Made by a program: the position numbers and the translations under genes. A model generated the notes under the pieces. That model saw nothing but the letters and a program-made list of their open reading frames with translations, had not been told where the DNA came from and searched no databases. Shown in pieces: positions 1 through 11,304 of a stretch of DNA of 64,000 nucleotides. Source of the stretch: Lamellibrachia columna (lineage: Eukaryota > Annelida > Polychaeta > Sabellida > Siboglinidae); the NCBI GenBank assembly GCA_963662155.1, contig OY759270.1:14415008-14479007 (forward strand), given 5' to 3'. Position 1 is the stretch's first letter. Every line of letters begins with the position of its first letter.

Positions 1-1128
1 AAATCCTCAGCCACAAATTTACATTCCTTTCAGAAAAGAACATTAATTTTAACAAGCATCTACAACTTTTAAAATGTGATCAAATACCCCATAAACGAAT
101 GTCTTGGTATATAAATATTGTATAAGCACATCTTTTTCCAACAAAGTTACAAAACATATTTCTTTTATAAGTCAACGCAATGTTCACATTTGTTTGATGA
201 TAATAACACTGTTCCTAAGATGCAATAACTAAAGTAATTTCCTTAAAAAAAAAAATTAATTAGTCACCATGAGACAGGAGATTACAAAATAAACACTACC
301 ATGTCACTATGAGACAGGAGATGACAAGACAGACATTCACCTGTCACTATGAAACAGTAGATGAGAGTCATGGGTTAATTTCAATTGTTAATTTAAATAA
401 CTCAATTAATTAAATTTAATTAATTGATTAACAAGAAAAGGTAAAGGCTAAATTAACTTCACAAAACAGGGGTAATTTTATTTTATTTTATTGACAAATT
501 CCAAATTAACTCTCAATTAAGTGCTTATTTAACAGTAGGTATTACTGTATAGTTCAAACCCACGTTACTCAGGCATTTCCAAAAGGCAGTCACCATTCCA
601 GTGATTAGTCTGACAGAGATAAGGTTAAGGTATGTATGAATGGGAGGGAGAATATCTCTCGACATTAATACTGTCTGTACCAACTGGAGTTACCTGGTCA
701 TTCAGGCACATGTGAATTGGAGGGAAGGCCTAGACAATAGAATTTCCTCTTTTAGTGTGGTAAGTTAATGACAAATGGTGGCTTCTGCAAATCTACAAAA
801 TATTTATCTGGTAACCTGCAGCCAAATGGACCTATGCATTAGACTATGTATCTATATATTTTCGGTATGTCCGCAAGCATACATATAACATGCAGAGAAA
901 AGTAAAATAGCTTCAGTTTGGGTCTTTTTACAGCGCCAATTGGTATCAAAAGCAAGCCAATTCAAGCGATACATGAGAAAATTTAAATACTAGTGTATAA
1001 AGGGGAAACCTAATGAGTTAGCATTAACACATTGCATAAATAACACTTTGATGCATAGAAATTATGTATGTAGTTACCCGGTTTTGTTAATTTGGTGGTG
1101 GAATACTGGAGGAAACTCCACACTCTGC
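1..1128. repeat. Repeat A, first unit (about 1,128 bp period)
   Basis: The first bases recur at 1129, 10092 and 11220, giving a tandem period of 1,128 bp. The unit is AT-rich and has no long reading frame. Inside it (about 264-370) are degenerate copies of a 40-bp motif built on CTGTCACTATGAGACAG, which can form a short hairpin. The window starts inside this unit, so the array probably continues to the left. I see no transposase or RNA-gene signature, so its origin is unknown. Confidence 0.85.
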
Positions 1129-1218
1129 AAATCCTCAGCCACAAATTTACATTCCTTTCAGAAAAGAACATTAATTTTAACAAGCATCTACAACTTTTAA
1201 AATGTGATCCAATACCAA
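1129..1218. repeat. Truncated repeat A unit fused to block B
   Basis: About 90 bp of a second A unit follow, and the sequence then switches at about 1214-1219 to block B. The same switch occurs at about 11305. In the third B copy the sequence before the switch (up to 29924) is unrelated, which marks this as a rearrangement junction rather than part of A or B. Confidence 0.75.
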
Positions 1219-2758
1219 ATTTTTCTCTGACCCTTCTCCTTCTCTCCCATCGAATGGGGCGTGATAACGTTCCAGATAGAACGTCAGGCTCGCAGTTGTG
1301 AAAACCCTAGCTTGAACCGTCTTGCTGCCGTTTTGAAGCTTTGGCAATTTGTTTCACCGAACGTTGCCACAGCTCATTCGTTTGTACGAATGAGTATCTG
1401 GCTATATGCAGTGGTGATTATACGTACGAATGGTCTTCGAGCAGTAACTGCAGCATGACTGAGTGCTTCCCAGAGAAGTCGAGATGGAGTTGGAATGAAC
1501 AGGTGTGCTAGGGGTGAAGTGTAAAACACGTTGAACACTGAACGTACACTAACTGATGCGTAGTATTATTTTTTGGTGTAACCATGTTGAGAAAATTGCT
1601 GTAAACAGAACGATTACGTATCCTCAATAGAACAACACGCATGTGTCGATACAATTAGGATACCAGAATAATTGCGACATAGAAATTGCGCTTCTAAGTG
1701 AGGATTACAACGTCATTCAGGGCGTTGACAGGTGTCAAGGCGTGGTGTGCAATAGATTATGTTATGTAAACAGGACAACGCCGTCCGAGCGCATGGACAA
1801 TGCGTGTCGTAGTTCGTTGATTACTTCCGCCAGCACAGACAACAGACCACAATGGTTCATTCCTGTTTACCAGCCAGCATGCGGGGAGTTCTTGCATTTA
1901 GCGTGTCTTATATAGCAATCCATGCGAAGTTGGTGATTCTTCTTCCAAAAATTGGTATACGGTGTACGGCCTACCATGACCGAAGAATGATCAATTGGAG
2001 AAATATGGAGGAGTGTGCAAGATAGCATTTCGTGAGCTACATCCGTGTTGGAGTGCATGTTATCTGCTTCAACACACGTTGTATATCAATAGCACACGCT
2101 GCGTGCTTCCTGTGGTGTTCTCTGTAAAAGCTGATCTCATCTAGATAGGTAGAAATGCATTGCGTTGACAGCCAGTCGGACGAAATTGGTGAAGAAAGAG
2201 ATGATTCGAGACAGCTACTAACAAAAGGCGCATTATAAACAGGGACTTTGTGACCTACCAGAATGCGGAAGGTTTGTGTATAAACATTATTTGGCTTTGT
2301 AGATAAATAATATCTATACTACGGAGTACACATATTTGATATGGTTTTAATTCTGATACATATTTTATTCATTCTACAAACGATTGATCATTTCATATGG
2401 AGTTTTGGTTAATGTATTGGGACAGATTACTTATTAGTGACAACTATGTTTTTCTGCTTCTGATGCCACTCATGACTGTGTATTAGTCGCACGAAAATGT
2501 TGCTAGACTGTTGCTGGCAAGGAGACGAGACACTTTCTATGCGTTTTGGCTTATTGTTGGCTAACGTAACAGTTAACAAAGTAACGGCGGTGGGAATTGC
2601 TAGATGCATAGATAATAAACAGACATACCAGTTATCACAACTGTTCGATGATACTATTGCCAATATAATAAACCTTTTCCACTTGGAGTGTGTTGTATTC
2701 CTAAGACAGGGTTTTGTAGGGTTGTTGATATCAATTACACGGCCAACGTTCTAGTAGA

Positions 2759-2793
2759 CGCCATCTTAGAGTGATAACTTCCGGCGCATGCGC
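2759..2793. promoter_or_regulatory. YY1/ETS/NRF1-like promoter cluster, copy 1
   Basis: Three motifs of metazoan housekeeping promoters lie within 35 bp: CGCCATCTT (YY1-like) at 2759-2767, ACTTCCGG (ETS core, reverse orientation) at 2777-2784, and the palindrome GCGCATGCGC (NRF1) at 2784-2793. The spacing and combination are seen directly. That they act as a promoter is inference. No clear first exon starts nearby on either strand. Confidence 0.45.
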
Positions 2794-3669
2794 ATAATTT
2801 CACCACTAGATCTGCATAATTCAATATCAATAACATAGACTAGTAATATTATTTATGCATGTTATACACTTTGCAGCATTACAACATGAACTATGCCATA
2901 TAAGAAACATTCTAATTAACTAAATTGTTTAATTAGTAGTTGTTATATCAGTTAAATGTAAAGTTAACCTGTTTCAAGAGTTCACACCACAAATTCAGCT
3001 AAATAGGTTTACCTACTATATAAACGGGTTGTCGTGTTGTCATAGGAGGTTACAAGTTCAACATATAGGGATTGTCAGTAGTTTGGCTGGAGAACTACAG
3101 GAAGGTCTGGGGGCCGACAAATCTCTCCCCTGAGAGCTGCTCGATATGTAACCATAAGAGACCCGGTGACTGTGGATTGGTCTCTCCAGCGACCGATAGG
3201 AGGTGCAACCAAATAGCAGATAATGCTAAGTGTCACTCACGTCATTGGACTCTTATTTTTTAAACAAAAGTACATCGATCATTACATATTCAGATTCAGG
3301 TTATTATTCTCGATTCGCATTAGTTGGTCAAACGGCATCAGTTTTATTGTCATCGTAGCAAACGTCTGTCAATCCGTAATCAATTACATGTAAATTATTA
3401 CGTTGATGTCCTTCCTTGCATTTTAGTAACTCAATGCTTTCATTATATCACTCTACGTCACTCCCTAAACAAAAAGGCTATATAATATTAGTGTTTTATG
3501 GCACTCCAGCAAACATGCAAATTTGTTCTCATCGAAGAACAGCCAGGCGACACTGTTAAGCTAATGCTTTCCACACGTTTTGATTTTACTGTGCTTCTCT
3601 ACATGCAATCTAAAGTCTGACACATAAGGAAACGTCTTGCAACATATTGTGCGCACCTAATCGATTCAA

Positions 3670-4330
3670 ATAGACATGCAAAATTTACCCCACCAATAAT
3701 AACTAACTCGGATTTACTTGCATTTAACTTTAATGTGGTCTCTGTCATCCAATGGAAGATTTTGTGGAGACAATCCCTGAGCTAGTTTTGGAAGTGATTT
3801 GTATCTCATGTAGCCAAAATAGCATAGGTCTGTGATTTATTAGCATACACTTGGTGATCCAAGTTGTGACGTTGGATAACTGAGCCAAGTAGAGTAGCGT
3901 AGAGAGTGAAACACCCTGAGGAACATTACGTGAAGTAGGGAGCGTAGCTGAGAAACAATTCGCTATCTTCATTCTTTTGCATCTATCAGTTAAATATTAT
4001 GAGAACCAGCTCTGTTCCAGATATGCCACACCACATTGACACACTTTTAATAAGTTGTCCTGTGACCAATGGTATCAAATGCGGCAGATAGCTTCAGCAA
4101 GAAAATGGTCTCCTTCCATACACTTCCTGGACCCACTACCCAGTGTGTAGATCCGCTCAAGTCTGGTCAATAACAGATTTAACACCTACACATGGTTCAC
4201 TGAATGGTATTAATTCAGTCAACACTTGATCATTTGCTGTGTCGCCAGAACAGTCTGCATTGATTGTCCTTAAACACTTCCAGGAGAAACCATATGGCAA
4301 TATCTTCATTATGTTGGACCGTCGACTGCA
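3670..4330 (-). pseudogene. LINE reverse transcriptase remnant (CR1/L2-like), B copy 1
   Basis: Minus-strand translation gives, in order but in shifting frames, LKLSAAFDTIGH (RT motif A region), then SATLPTSRNVPQG (motif B region, NVPQG), then WMTETTLKLNASKSE, the block that follows the catalytic YADD in CR1/L2/Jockey-type LINEs. Frameshifts and stops separate the blocks and no YADD is readable, so it cannot encode an active enzyme. The clade is inferred from these motifs only. Confidence 0.7.
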
Positions 4331-4530
4331 ACGGTATTTTTTTTAATAATACAATAAGTTATAACATTTATATAAATTAAATTTAACAAAGGTAATAATA
4401 AATACATTTGTATGTGGGCGTTTTCACGTACAGGGTACACTTTTGCCAAAATGAACTTTCCCGCATAGTATTGAAATAATTAATGGTGTAATATTAATTC
4501 AGTCTAAATATATATTCCTTGCTCACTTAC

Positions 4531-4777
4531 CATATGCTTCTGGGAAAATCTCAGCTGATTGATGCACAACAACCAACTCACTTCTTCGTGGTGACGTACT
4601 ACTCACGAGAGATGGAGTAAAGAGCTGACCCATTGTGTCTGCAATGATATTAACATATGTCGTCATTTCATCATCCCAAAAGCCACTAAATGAATGGATC
4701 AAATTTTCTACAGTTTCTTTTAATGCAGGCCATGTGAATATGTTACACATTTTTTTTACAAATATCTTGTTACACAT
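4531..4777 (-). CDS. Exon-like block gamma, copy 1 (unidentified protein)
   Basis: A minus-strand open frame of about 80 codons ends at a strong 5' splice site (exon...TATG, then GTAAGTGAG) at 4530. It contains TYVNIIADTMGQLF and SELVVVHQSAEIFPEAYG. The upstream acceptor is uncertain. It lies downstream, on the same strand, of exon beta (5563-5757), so both may belong to one gene. The block is repeated at 33236-33482 with few changes. I do not recognise the protein. Confidence 0.4.
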
Positions 4778-5094
4778 AGGTGTAAGAAAACCTGTCTACT
4801 TAAATGCTTCCTTTTCTGTCTGAATCAACCAATGGTTCCATTCCAAAAATATATATAATTCGACCAAACATTACATCTATATTACACATCTGTTGAATAC
4901 TAGTGGAATGATAGGATGAACATTTGAAGCAGTGTGCCGACGACCATAAAAGGATCAACATTTGCAGCAGTAAAAATACCCCAAAAAGCCATCTTGGTGC
5001 CCCCTGGGGCAAGACAGCTACCCATATACCCGGGGCAGTTCGGTCTACAACTCCTTCCCGCGTGTTTTTAATGCAAGAGCAAGAGAGCTCTTTA

Positions 5095-5549
5095 CACTTC
5101 TAGTAAGCTGTAACGTCCATGAAAGACTAACCGGGTTGCGAGTGCAAAAATCATTTTACACTACAAGTCAGCTGTTATATCTGTATAGAGACTCGCTGGT
5201 ATGTGAGTGCAATAATTATTTGACACTTTGAGTCAGTTGTATGGCCTATATAAAGACTCACTGGTATGTGAGTGGAAGAATCATTTTTCAATTCGAGTCA
5301 GCTGTAATGTCGGAATAAAGACTGACTTGGCTGTGAGTACAATAATCACTTTACACTTCAAGTAAGCTGTAATATCTGTGTAAAGACTGACTGGGCTGTG
5401 AGTACAACAATCACTTTACACTTCAAGTAAGCTGTAATATCTGTGTAAAGACTGACTGGGCTGTGAGTACAACAATCACTTTATACTTCAAGTAAGCTGT
5501 AATGTCTGCGTAAAGACTGACTTGGCTGTGAGTGCAATAATCAGCATGA
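5095..5549. repeat. 65-bp minisatellite, about 7 units
   Basis: Tandem units share TAAGCTGTAATATCTGTG, GACTGACTGGGCTGTGAGT and AATCACTTTACACTTCAA. Units near the right end are more alike than those on the left. The array ends next to the donor site of exon beta. The third copy of block B has two extra units (130 bp), so the array has changed in length since the duplication. Confidence 0.9.
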
Positions 5550-5562
5550 GCCAAGAACTTAC

Positions 5563-5757
5563 GCTGTCGATGTTCTCATCCTTGTGTGGTTTGTCCCAGG
5601 TGACACCGACGCCGTCCTGTCGTGACGTCTTTACTGCTGGTACGTCAATTGTTGTGTAATCGAATGGCTCTGTGTCGTCCACTGATGTAGTCATGTTGTG
5701 TACTGACTTTTGTGACTGAGGTTTGATGGTGGCACCTGGAATGATGACATCAAGTCT
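5563..5757 (-). CDS. Exon-like block beta, copy 1 (unidentified protein)
   Basis: A minus-strand open frame contains DVIIPGATIKPQSQKS, DDTEPFDYTTIDVPAVK and GVTWDKPHKDENIDS, and ends exactly at a consensus donor (AGC, then GTAAGT) at 5562. A possible acceptor is CTGTATAG at about 5758, though the frame stays open to about 5800. Codon use looks protein-coding, and the sequence is acidic, Thr-rich and hydrophilic with no membrane segment. It recurs intact at 34398-34592. The family is not recognised. Confidence 0.45.
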
Positions 5758-5829
5758 ATACAGGCAATACATATCAGTCAGTGTTGTAATTTGATCATTA
5801 TAATATTTTACAGAAATTACAAAATAACT

Positions 5830-6330
5830 TAATTTAGAATTTTTTTTTTAACTGACAGAAAGCTGCTTGACCATTTAAAACAATCTATTTTCCAGAACAA
5901 AGAACGATGCTTTGGCAGTTCATTTAGAAGCATTTCCTTGTAATAAACGACCATTTGTCTAAAAGAATTGAGAATGGTTGTACTAGTAAGTTAATATTGA
6001 AGAATTTCCCTCACAGGCAAACAGATTTGAGAGAACGGAGAAAGGATGCACTGGCTGTTAAATGTAGTAAAATGCATATTGCGTCTCTCTCGCTGTCAGC
6101 TGTGGTTGCGACTATGACTGCTCACCTAGTTCGCAATAAGTCCTCTCCAGATTGTTCTTTCATCGGAAACTAAGTACAACTGTTTGGCGTCTATATTTTT
6201 TTTTCTGCAAGTTTCCCTTTACTATGTCTTTACTATGACTAAGTTTTTGGCGACCGCTGTTTCTAGTACCTTCTGACAGTTGTGAGTGCTGTAAAAAGCT
6301 ACTAAGCAACTAAGTACAACTGATCGGATC
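5830..6330. other. No recognisable feature
   Basis: AT-rich sequence with a poly-T run and one 72-codon open frame (5955-6173) that has no family resemblance and no splice context. It is unique in the window. I see nothing else in it. Confidence 0.5.
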
Positions 6331-6495
6331 CACAAAAAAGGGGGTGTCCAGTTTTCCAATAAAAAAAGTTATTACGTATCTTAATATATAATCTAATTTA
6401 CTGAAATATATAATTCTTGTAATTCTAGATCCTGTCAAATTCTAGATCGTGACTTACCAAAGTTGTAACTGTGGATATACTGAAGGTGTGGTTCT
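6330..6495 (-). pseudogene. Truncated paralogue of exon alpha plus its intron
   Basis: This stretch matches 48200-48425: a purine-rich intron end, then a donor site (TTTG, then GTAAGTCA) and the last coding bases of the exon (CTTCAGTATATCCACAG). Upstream of that the match to the intact exon at 48388-48511 stops, and LINE sequence begins at about 6490. The exon has lost its 5' part, apparently by LINE insertion or rearrangement. It lies upstream of exon beta on the same strand. Confidence 0.55.
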
Positions 6496-6859
6496 AGGGT
6501 TTGAATTGAGGGAGATGGTGATGGGCCTTTTGTTGGGATAGGAAGTTGTTCATTTGTAAAAAACTGATTTGAAGAGGTCATTGAGAGCATTTGCTTTGTC
6601 ATGGTCGGCTGTTTTCAAGTCGTTATTTACTTTTAGTACTGGAATGCCAAGATTTTTTGTTTTATTTTGTTTTGTCTGATGAAAGACCAAAATTGTTTTG
6701 GATTTGTCGTCAAACTTTTTCCCATGTTGTTAATGTAACTGTTATAGGATTTGGTCACTTCTTTGGTTGATAATTTTCTTAAATTTTCCCAATGTTTTTT
6801 TTGGCTTTAGCATGAGTTTTGTCCCTTTTTCTCTGTAGGCTAATAATGCTTCTTGTGGT

Positions 6860-7279
6860 TCAGTGTAGGTGTTGTTTAGATTTTGTCATGGGGCTAGCGA
6901 TGGATTCTCCTATCAGGTTAGTGTAGTGTTTATGAAAGAAGTCCCAATTTGAGTTTACATCTTGTTTATCTGGTTTTCGAGTAAAGTACTGCTGAGCAAG
7001 CTGGGTGCATTTCGCTTCAAGGGATTCCCAGTTTGCAGATCTGTAGTTGTATACTTTGTGTGGTGGTTTGTTTTTTCTGAGAATGGCTTCATGATCACTC
7101 ATGCCAGCCACTGTGTTTATGGTGGAGATAAGGAATGGGTTTGATGTAAGTACTAGGTCTAATATATTTCCGGAATCTAATCGGTTGGGTTCATTTACTA
7201 TATTAACTAGTCCAAATTCCACAACTATTTCAATTAGTTTGTTATGTTTCACAGTTGTTTGTTGGTTTGTTGCACACAC
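6860..7279 (-). pseudogene. LINE APE endonuclease C-terminal part and linker
   Basis: A 139-codon open frame contains LIEIVVEFGLVNIVNEPNR, NILDLVLTS and AGMSDHEAI. These correspond to the end of the APE nuclease fold, where the SDH triad carries the catalytic histidine. The following NYRSANWESLEAKC is the usual linker before reverse transcriptase. Upstream coding continues in another frame with the ASYYRPP motif, so a frameshift breaks the nuclease. Confidence 0.75.
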
Positions 7280-7963
7280 ATTCTCTCAGTCAATGTCAGG
7301 AAGGTTTAGATCTCCAGCTAGAATGACAGATGGGGTATCTTGTAGCTACGGTATAGGATGGAGAGAGTTTCATGTAAGGCTTCTAGAGATGTGTAGTCAT
7401 TTGGAGGTCTGTAGTAGGATGCCAGATAGATATATAGCTTTTTTATGCACAGAGTGTATTTTTGATCAAATAATTTCACAGGTTGTGTTTAGTTTGTCTT
7501 GGGGGCTGCTATAATGTCATTTCGGAATGCTATAAAAACACCTCCACCGTGGATGTTACGATATTTTTGGATTGCTTAAGAATTTGTGGGGAGCACATAG
7601 TATGTGGGGATACTTGAGTTGAGTTTGGTTTTAACTAGAAAGATTATGTCAAGGTTTGTTGAGTTTATTGTTGCCTGCCATAGGGATACTTTGTTAGTGC
7701 CCTTGCTGCTGAATGCAGTTTATCAGCAGTTTAGGTTTACTTGTTATCTTTGCTCGGTCAGGAGTAGACGTATTAGCTGGATTTGGTGCAAATGTAGGGT
7801 TCGTATCATCAGAGATATTTGTGTAGTCACTGCTGTCTGGAAGTGACTCAAGGACTGAGTTAGGGTTTGGAGTATTAATGTTGCTGGTGAATAGATACAC
7901 AGAATAGTTTGGCAATCCACAGCAAGAACAGAACCAAAGCACACTACGATATTTTAATTGTTC

Positions 7964-8188
7964 TTATGTGGTGTCATTAATTTGGACACATGCAGTATGG
8001 TACGAACTGTCACATTGATCACACTGTATGGCATGGTGGTGATCATGTACCTCATGGCTGCAGGTGCCACATGGATATTTTGGAGAGGGATCTGGGGTGG
8101 GACCAGGGTTTGTGTGAATGTACCCTGCTTGTATTATAAGGCCACACATATATAATAGAGATAGGGTATATGGCTTAGTTGGCATCAT
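7964..8188 (-). pseudogene. PHD-finger N-terminus of LINE ORF2
   Basis: The open frame includes HTNPGPTPDP, then PCGTCSHEV, AIQCDQCDSSYHTAC. The Cys/His spacing (CxxC, CxxC, HxxC) fits a PHD-type zinc finger, found at the N-terminus of some LINE proteins. The NPGP motif just before it is also usual in such elements. The frame stops after the finger, and the endonuclease lies further down in other frames. Confidence 0.7.
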
Positions 8189-8339
8189 TTTGTTTTTTCT
8201 TTGTGGTTGAGAACGTTGGGAATGGTGGCAGGTTTCTTGTCAGCATGGCTGAGAATGTTGTTGTGGAATCCTCATTGTTGGTGGCAATTTGATACAGGTA
8301 CAGAGGCGAGAGTGGTGTAAAATAAAGTGGTTTTGAATT

Positions 8340-8920
8340 TTCTTGTGAAAGTATGTATTAGTAGATGTTTGCTATAACTTGCCTTTAGAGGGCTAAAGTC
8401 ACATTAGATCAAATATGTACTAAACTGTTTAAAAGTGCATGTGCACGGTTTGGGCTAGTGCGAACATAGACAGATAGTCAGTAGGAAATCTAGATGTGTG
8501 TTATGTTTGTGGTCCTCGGCTGACTCAGGAACACTGGGTATATGAAAATACAGGGGTGGCAATAAAGCACCCGAAGAAGGGCCTGTTTCTTAGTACAATA
8601 TGTGATAAAAACAGGGTAGGATTAGAAATTCTAAGCTAAGTGTATCTAGTTTATATTTATAACTAATACACAGTATATTGAAATTTAAATGCATGCACTA
8701 TTTTTAGTTGTGTTGGGGATGATTTGGGTTTCGCGAGTTTTAACGACTACAGTTTACATCCGTCATCTTGATTTGTTCAATGTTAAGCAAGGTAAACGCA
8801 GCTGATTGAGTAAATTTGGTTTAGGAACGTGTGATCTCTAACGTTATAACACGATTATATTCTGATTTTGACACTGTTGCATATCTGTAAGATTGGGGTG
8901 TAAAGAGCCTTTAGAAATGT
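8340..8920. other. No recognisable feature
   Basis: Moderately AT-rich single-copy sequence between the LINE 5' end and the hairpin minisatellite. It may include LINE 5' leader sequence. I see no open frame, RNA gene or repeat. Confidence 0.4.
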
Positions 8921-8921
8921 C

Positions 8922-9320
8922 ACGAACCTGTCACTATGAGACAGGATATGAAAAGACAGACACTAATCTGTCATTATGAGACAGGAGTTGACCAGACAGA
9001 CACTAATATGTCACTATGAGACAGTAGATGACAAGACAAACACGAACCTGTCACTATGAGAAAGGAGATGACATAACAGACATAAACATGTCACTATGAG
9101 ACAGGAGATGACAAGACAGACATAAATATGTCACCATGAGTCAGGAGATGATAATAACACTGTTCCTAAGATGCAATAACTAAAGTAATTTCCTTTAAAA
9201 AAAAATTAATTAGTCACCATGAGACAGGAGATTACAAAATAAACACTAACATGTCGCTATGAGACAGGAGATGACAAGACAGACATTAACCTGTCACTAT
9301 GAAACAGGACATGACAGTCA
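8922..9320. repeat. 40-bp minisatellite with internal hairpin
   Basis: About six tandem units share CCTGTCACTATGAGACAGG, followed by AGATGACAAGACAGACA. Three further units lie at 9211-9320 after a short interruption. CCTGTC and GACAGG pair across a seven-base loop in each unit. The same motif occurs inside every A repeat, so this array is the left edge of an A-repeat cluster. Confidence 0.85.
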
Positions 9321-10091
9321 TGGGTTAATTTCAATTGTTAATTTAATTAACTCAATTAATTTAATTTAATTAATTGATTTACAAGAAAAGGTAAAGGCTA
9401 AATTAGCTTCACCAAAAGGGGGTAATTTTATTCTATTTAATTGACAAATTCCAAATTAACTCTCAATTAAGTGCTCATTTAACAGTAGGTATTACTGTAT
9501 AGTTCACACCCATGTTACTCAGGCATTTCCAAAAGGCAGTCACCATTCCAGTGATTAGTCTGACAGAGATAAGGTTAAGGTATGTATGAATGGGAGGGAG
9601 AATATCTCTCGACATTAATACTGTCTGTACCAACTGGAGTTACTGGTCATTCAGGCACATGTGAATTGGAGGGAAGGCCTAGACAATAGAATGTCCTCTT
9701 TTAGTGTGATAAGTTGATGACAAATGGTGGCTACTGCAAATCTGCAAAATACTTGGCTGGTAACCTGCAGCCAAATGGACCTATACATTAGACTATGTAT
9801 CTATATATTTTCGGTATGTCCGCAAGCATACATATATCATGCATAGAAAAATAAAATAGCTTCAGTTTGGGATCTTTTTACAGCGCCAACTGGTATCAAA
9901 AGCAAGCCAATTCAAGTGATACATAAAAAAATTGTGTAGAAATATTTAAATACTAGTGTATAAAGGGGAAACCTAATGAGTTAGCATTAACACATTGCAT
10001 AAATAACACTTTGATGCATACAAATTATGTATGTAGTTACCCGGTTTTGTTAATTTGGTGGTGGTATACTGGAGGAAACTCCACACCCTGC
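9151..10091. repeat. Repeat A, diverged unit
   Basis: This unit aligns with the repeat A units at 1-1128 and 10092-11219 but carries more substitutions and small indels than those two show with each other. It is therefore an older member of the tandem array. It has no coding potential. Confidence 0.8.
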
Positions 10092-11304
10092 AAATCCTCA
10101 GCCACAAATTTACATTCCTTTCAGAAAAGAACATTAATTTTAACAAGCATCTACAACTTTTAAAATGTGATCAAATACCCCATAAACGAATGTCTTGGTA
10201 TATAAATATTGTATAAGCACATCTTTTTCCAACAAAGTTACAAAACATATTTCTTTTATCAGTCAACGCAATGTTCACATTTGTTTGATGATAATAACAC
10301 TGTTCCTAAGATGCAATAACTAAAGTAATTTCCTTAAAAAAAAAAATTTATTAGTCACCATGAGACAGGAGATTACAAAATAAACACTACCATGTCACTA
10401 TGAGACAGGAGATGACAAGACAGACATTCACCTGTCACTATGAAACAGTAGATGAGAGTCATGGGTTAATTTCAATTGTTAATTTAAATAACTCAATTAA
10501 TTAAATTTAATTAATTGATTAACAAGAAAAGGTAAAGGCTAAATTAACTTCACAAAACAGGGGTAATTTTATTTTATTTAATTGACAAATTCCAAATTAA
10601 CTCTCAATTAAGTGCTTATTTAACAGTAGGTATTACTGTATAGTTCAAACCCACGTTACTCAGGCATTTCCAAAAGGCAGTCACCATTCCAGTGATTAGT
10701 CTGACAGAGATAAGGTTAAGGTATGTATGAATGGGAGGGAGAATATCTCTCGACATTAATACTGTCTGTACCAACTGGAGTTACCTGGTCATTCAGGCAC
10801 ATGTGAATTGGAGGGAAGGCCTAGACAATAGAATTTCCTCTTTTAGTGTGGTAAGTTAATGACAAATGGTGGCTTCTGCAAATCTACAAAATATTTATCT
10901 GGTAACCTGCAGCCAAATGGACCTATGCATTAGACTATGTATCTATATATTTTCGGTATGTCCGCAAGCATACATATAACATGCAGAGAAAAGTAAAATA
11001 GCTTCAGTTTGGGTCTTTTTACAGCGCCAAATGGTATCAAAAGCAAGCCAATTCAAGCGATACATGAGAAAATTTAAATACTAGTGTATAAAGGGGAAAC
11101 CTAATGAGTTAGCATTAACACATTGCATAAATAACACTTTGATGCATAGAAATTATGTATGTAGTTACCCGGTTTTGTTAATTTGGTGGTGGAATACTGG
11201 AGGAAACTCCACACTCTGCAAATCCTCAGCCACAAATTTACATTCCTTTCAGAAAAGAACATTAATTTTAACAAGCATCTACAACTTTTAAAATGTGATC
11301 CAAT
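10092..11304. repeat. Repeat A unit and truncated unit, second A-B composite
   Basis: The sequence matches 1-1218 almost base for base, including the truncated second unit (from 11220) and the same junction into block B. The whole A-B composite has therefore been copied as a piece. Confidence 0.85.

Larger units (their letters stand above)
1219..5825. repeat. Segmental duplication block B, copy 1
   Basis: This block is nearly identical to 11305-13790 (its left 2.5 kb only) and to 29925-34660 (whole length). Copies 1 and 3 differ by scattered substitutions and by two 65-bp tandem units. Contents from left to right are a promoter-like cluster, a minus-strand LINE reverse-transcriptase remnant, two minus-strand exon-like blocks and a 65-bp tandem array. 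Short open frames in 1.2-3.3 kb are conserved only because the DNA is duplicated, and I could not match them to any family. Confidence 0.85.
6490..8200 (-). mobile_element. 5' portion of a PHD/APE-type LINE
   Basis: Read on the minus strand, this holds in order a PHD-finger region (8188-7964), a low-complexity linker, an APE endonuclease region (including ASYYRPP at about 7410 and the block at 7279-6860) and the spacer before reverse transcriptase. It stops at 6490, before any RT motif. Several frameshifts separate the blocks. The order is that of LINE ORF2 proteins with an N-terminal zinc finger. A separate RT remnant on the same strand lies at 3.7-4.3 kb; whether the two were once one element is unknown. 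Confidence 0.75.

Noticed and set aside
264..370. CRISPR-like array in the 40-bp repeats
   Set aside because: Units are contiguous and degenerate with no unique spacers, no cas genes, and the genome is animal. It is a minisatellite.
1092..3263. Recurrent short frames in blocks A and B (for example 1643-1915, 2497-2754, 3072-3263)
   Set aside because: They repeat only because the DNA is duplicated. They show no domain, no splice context and no sign of selection.
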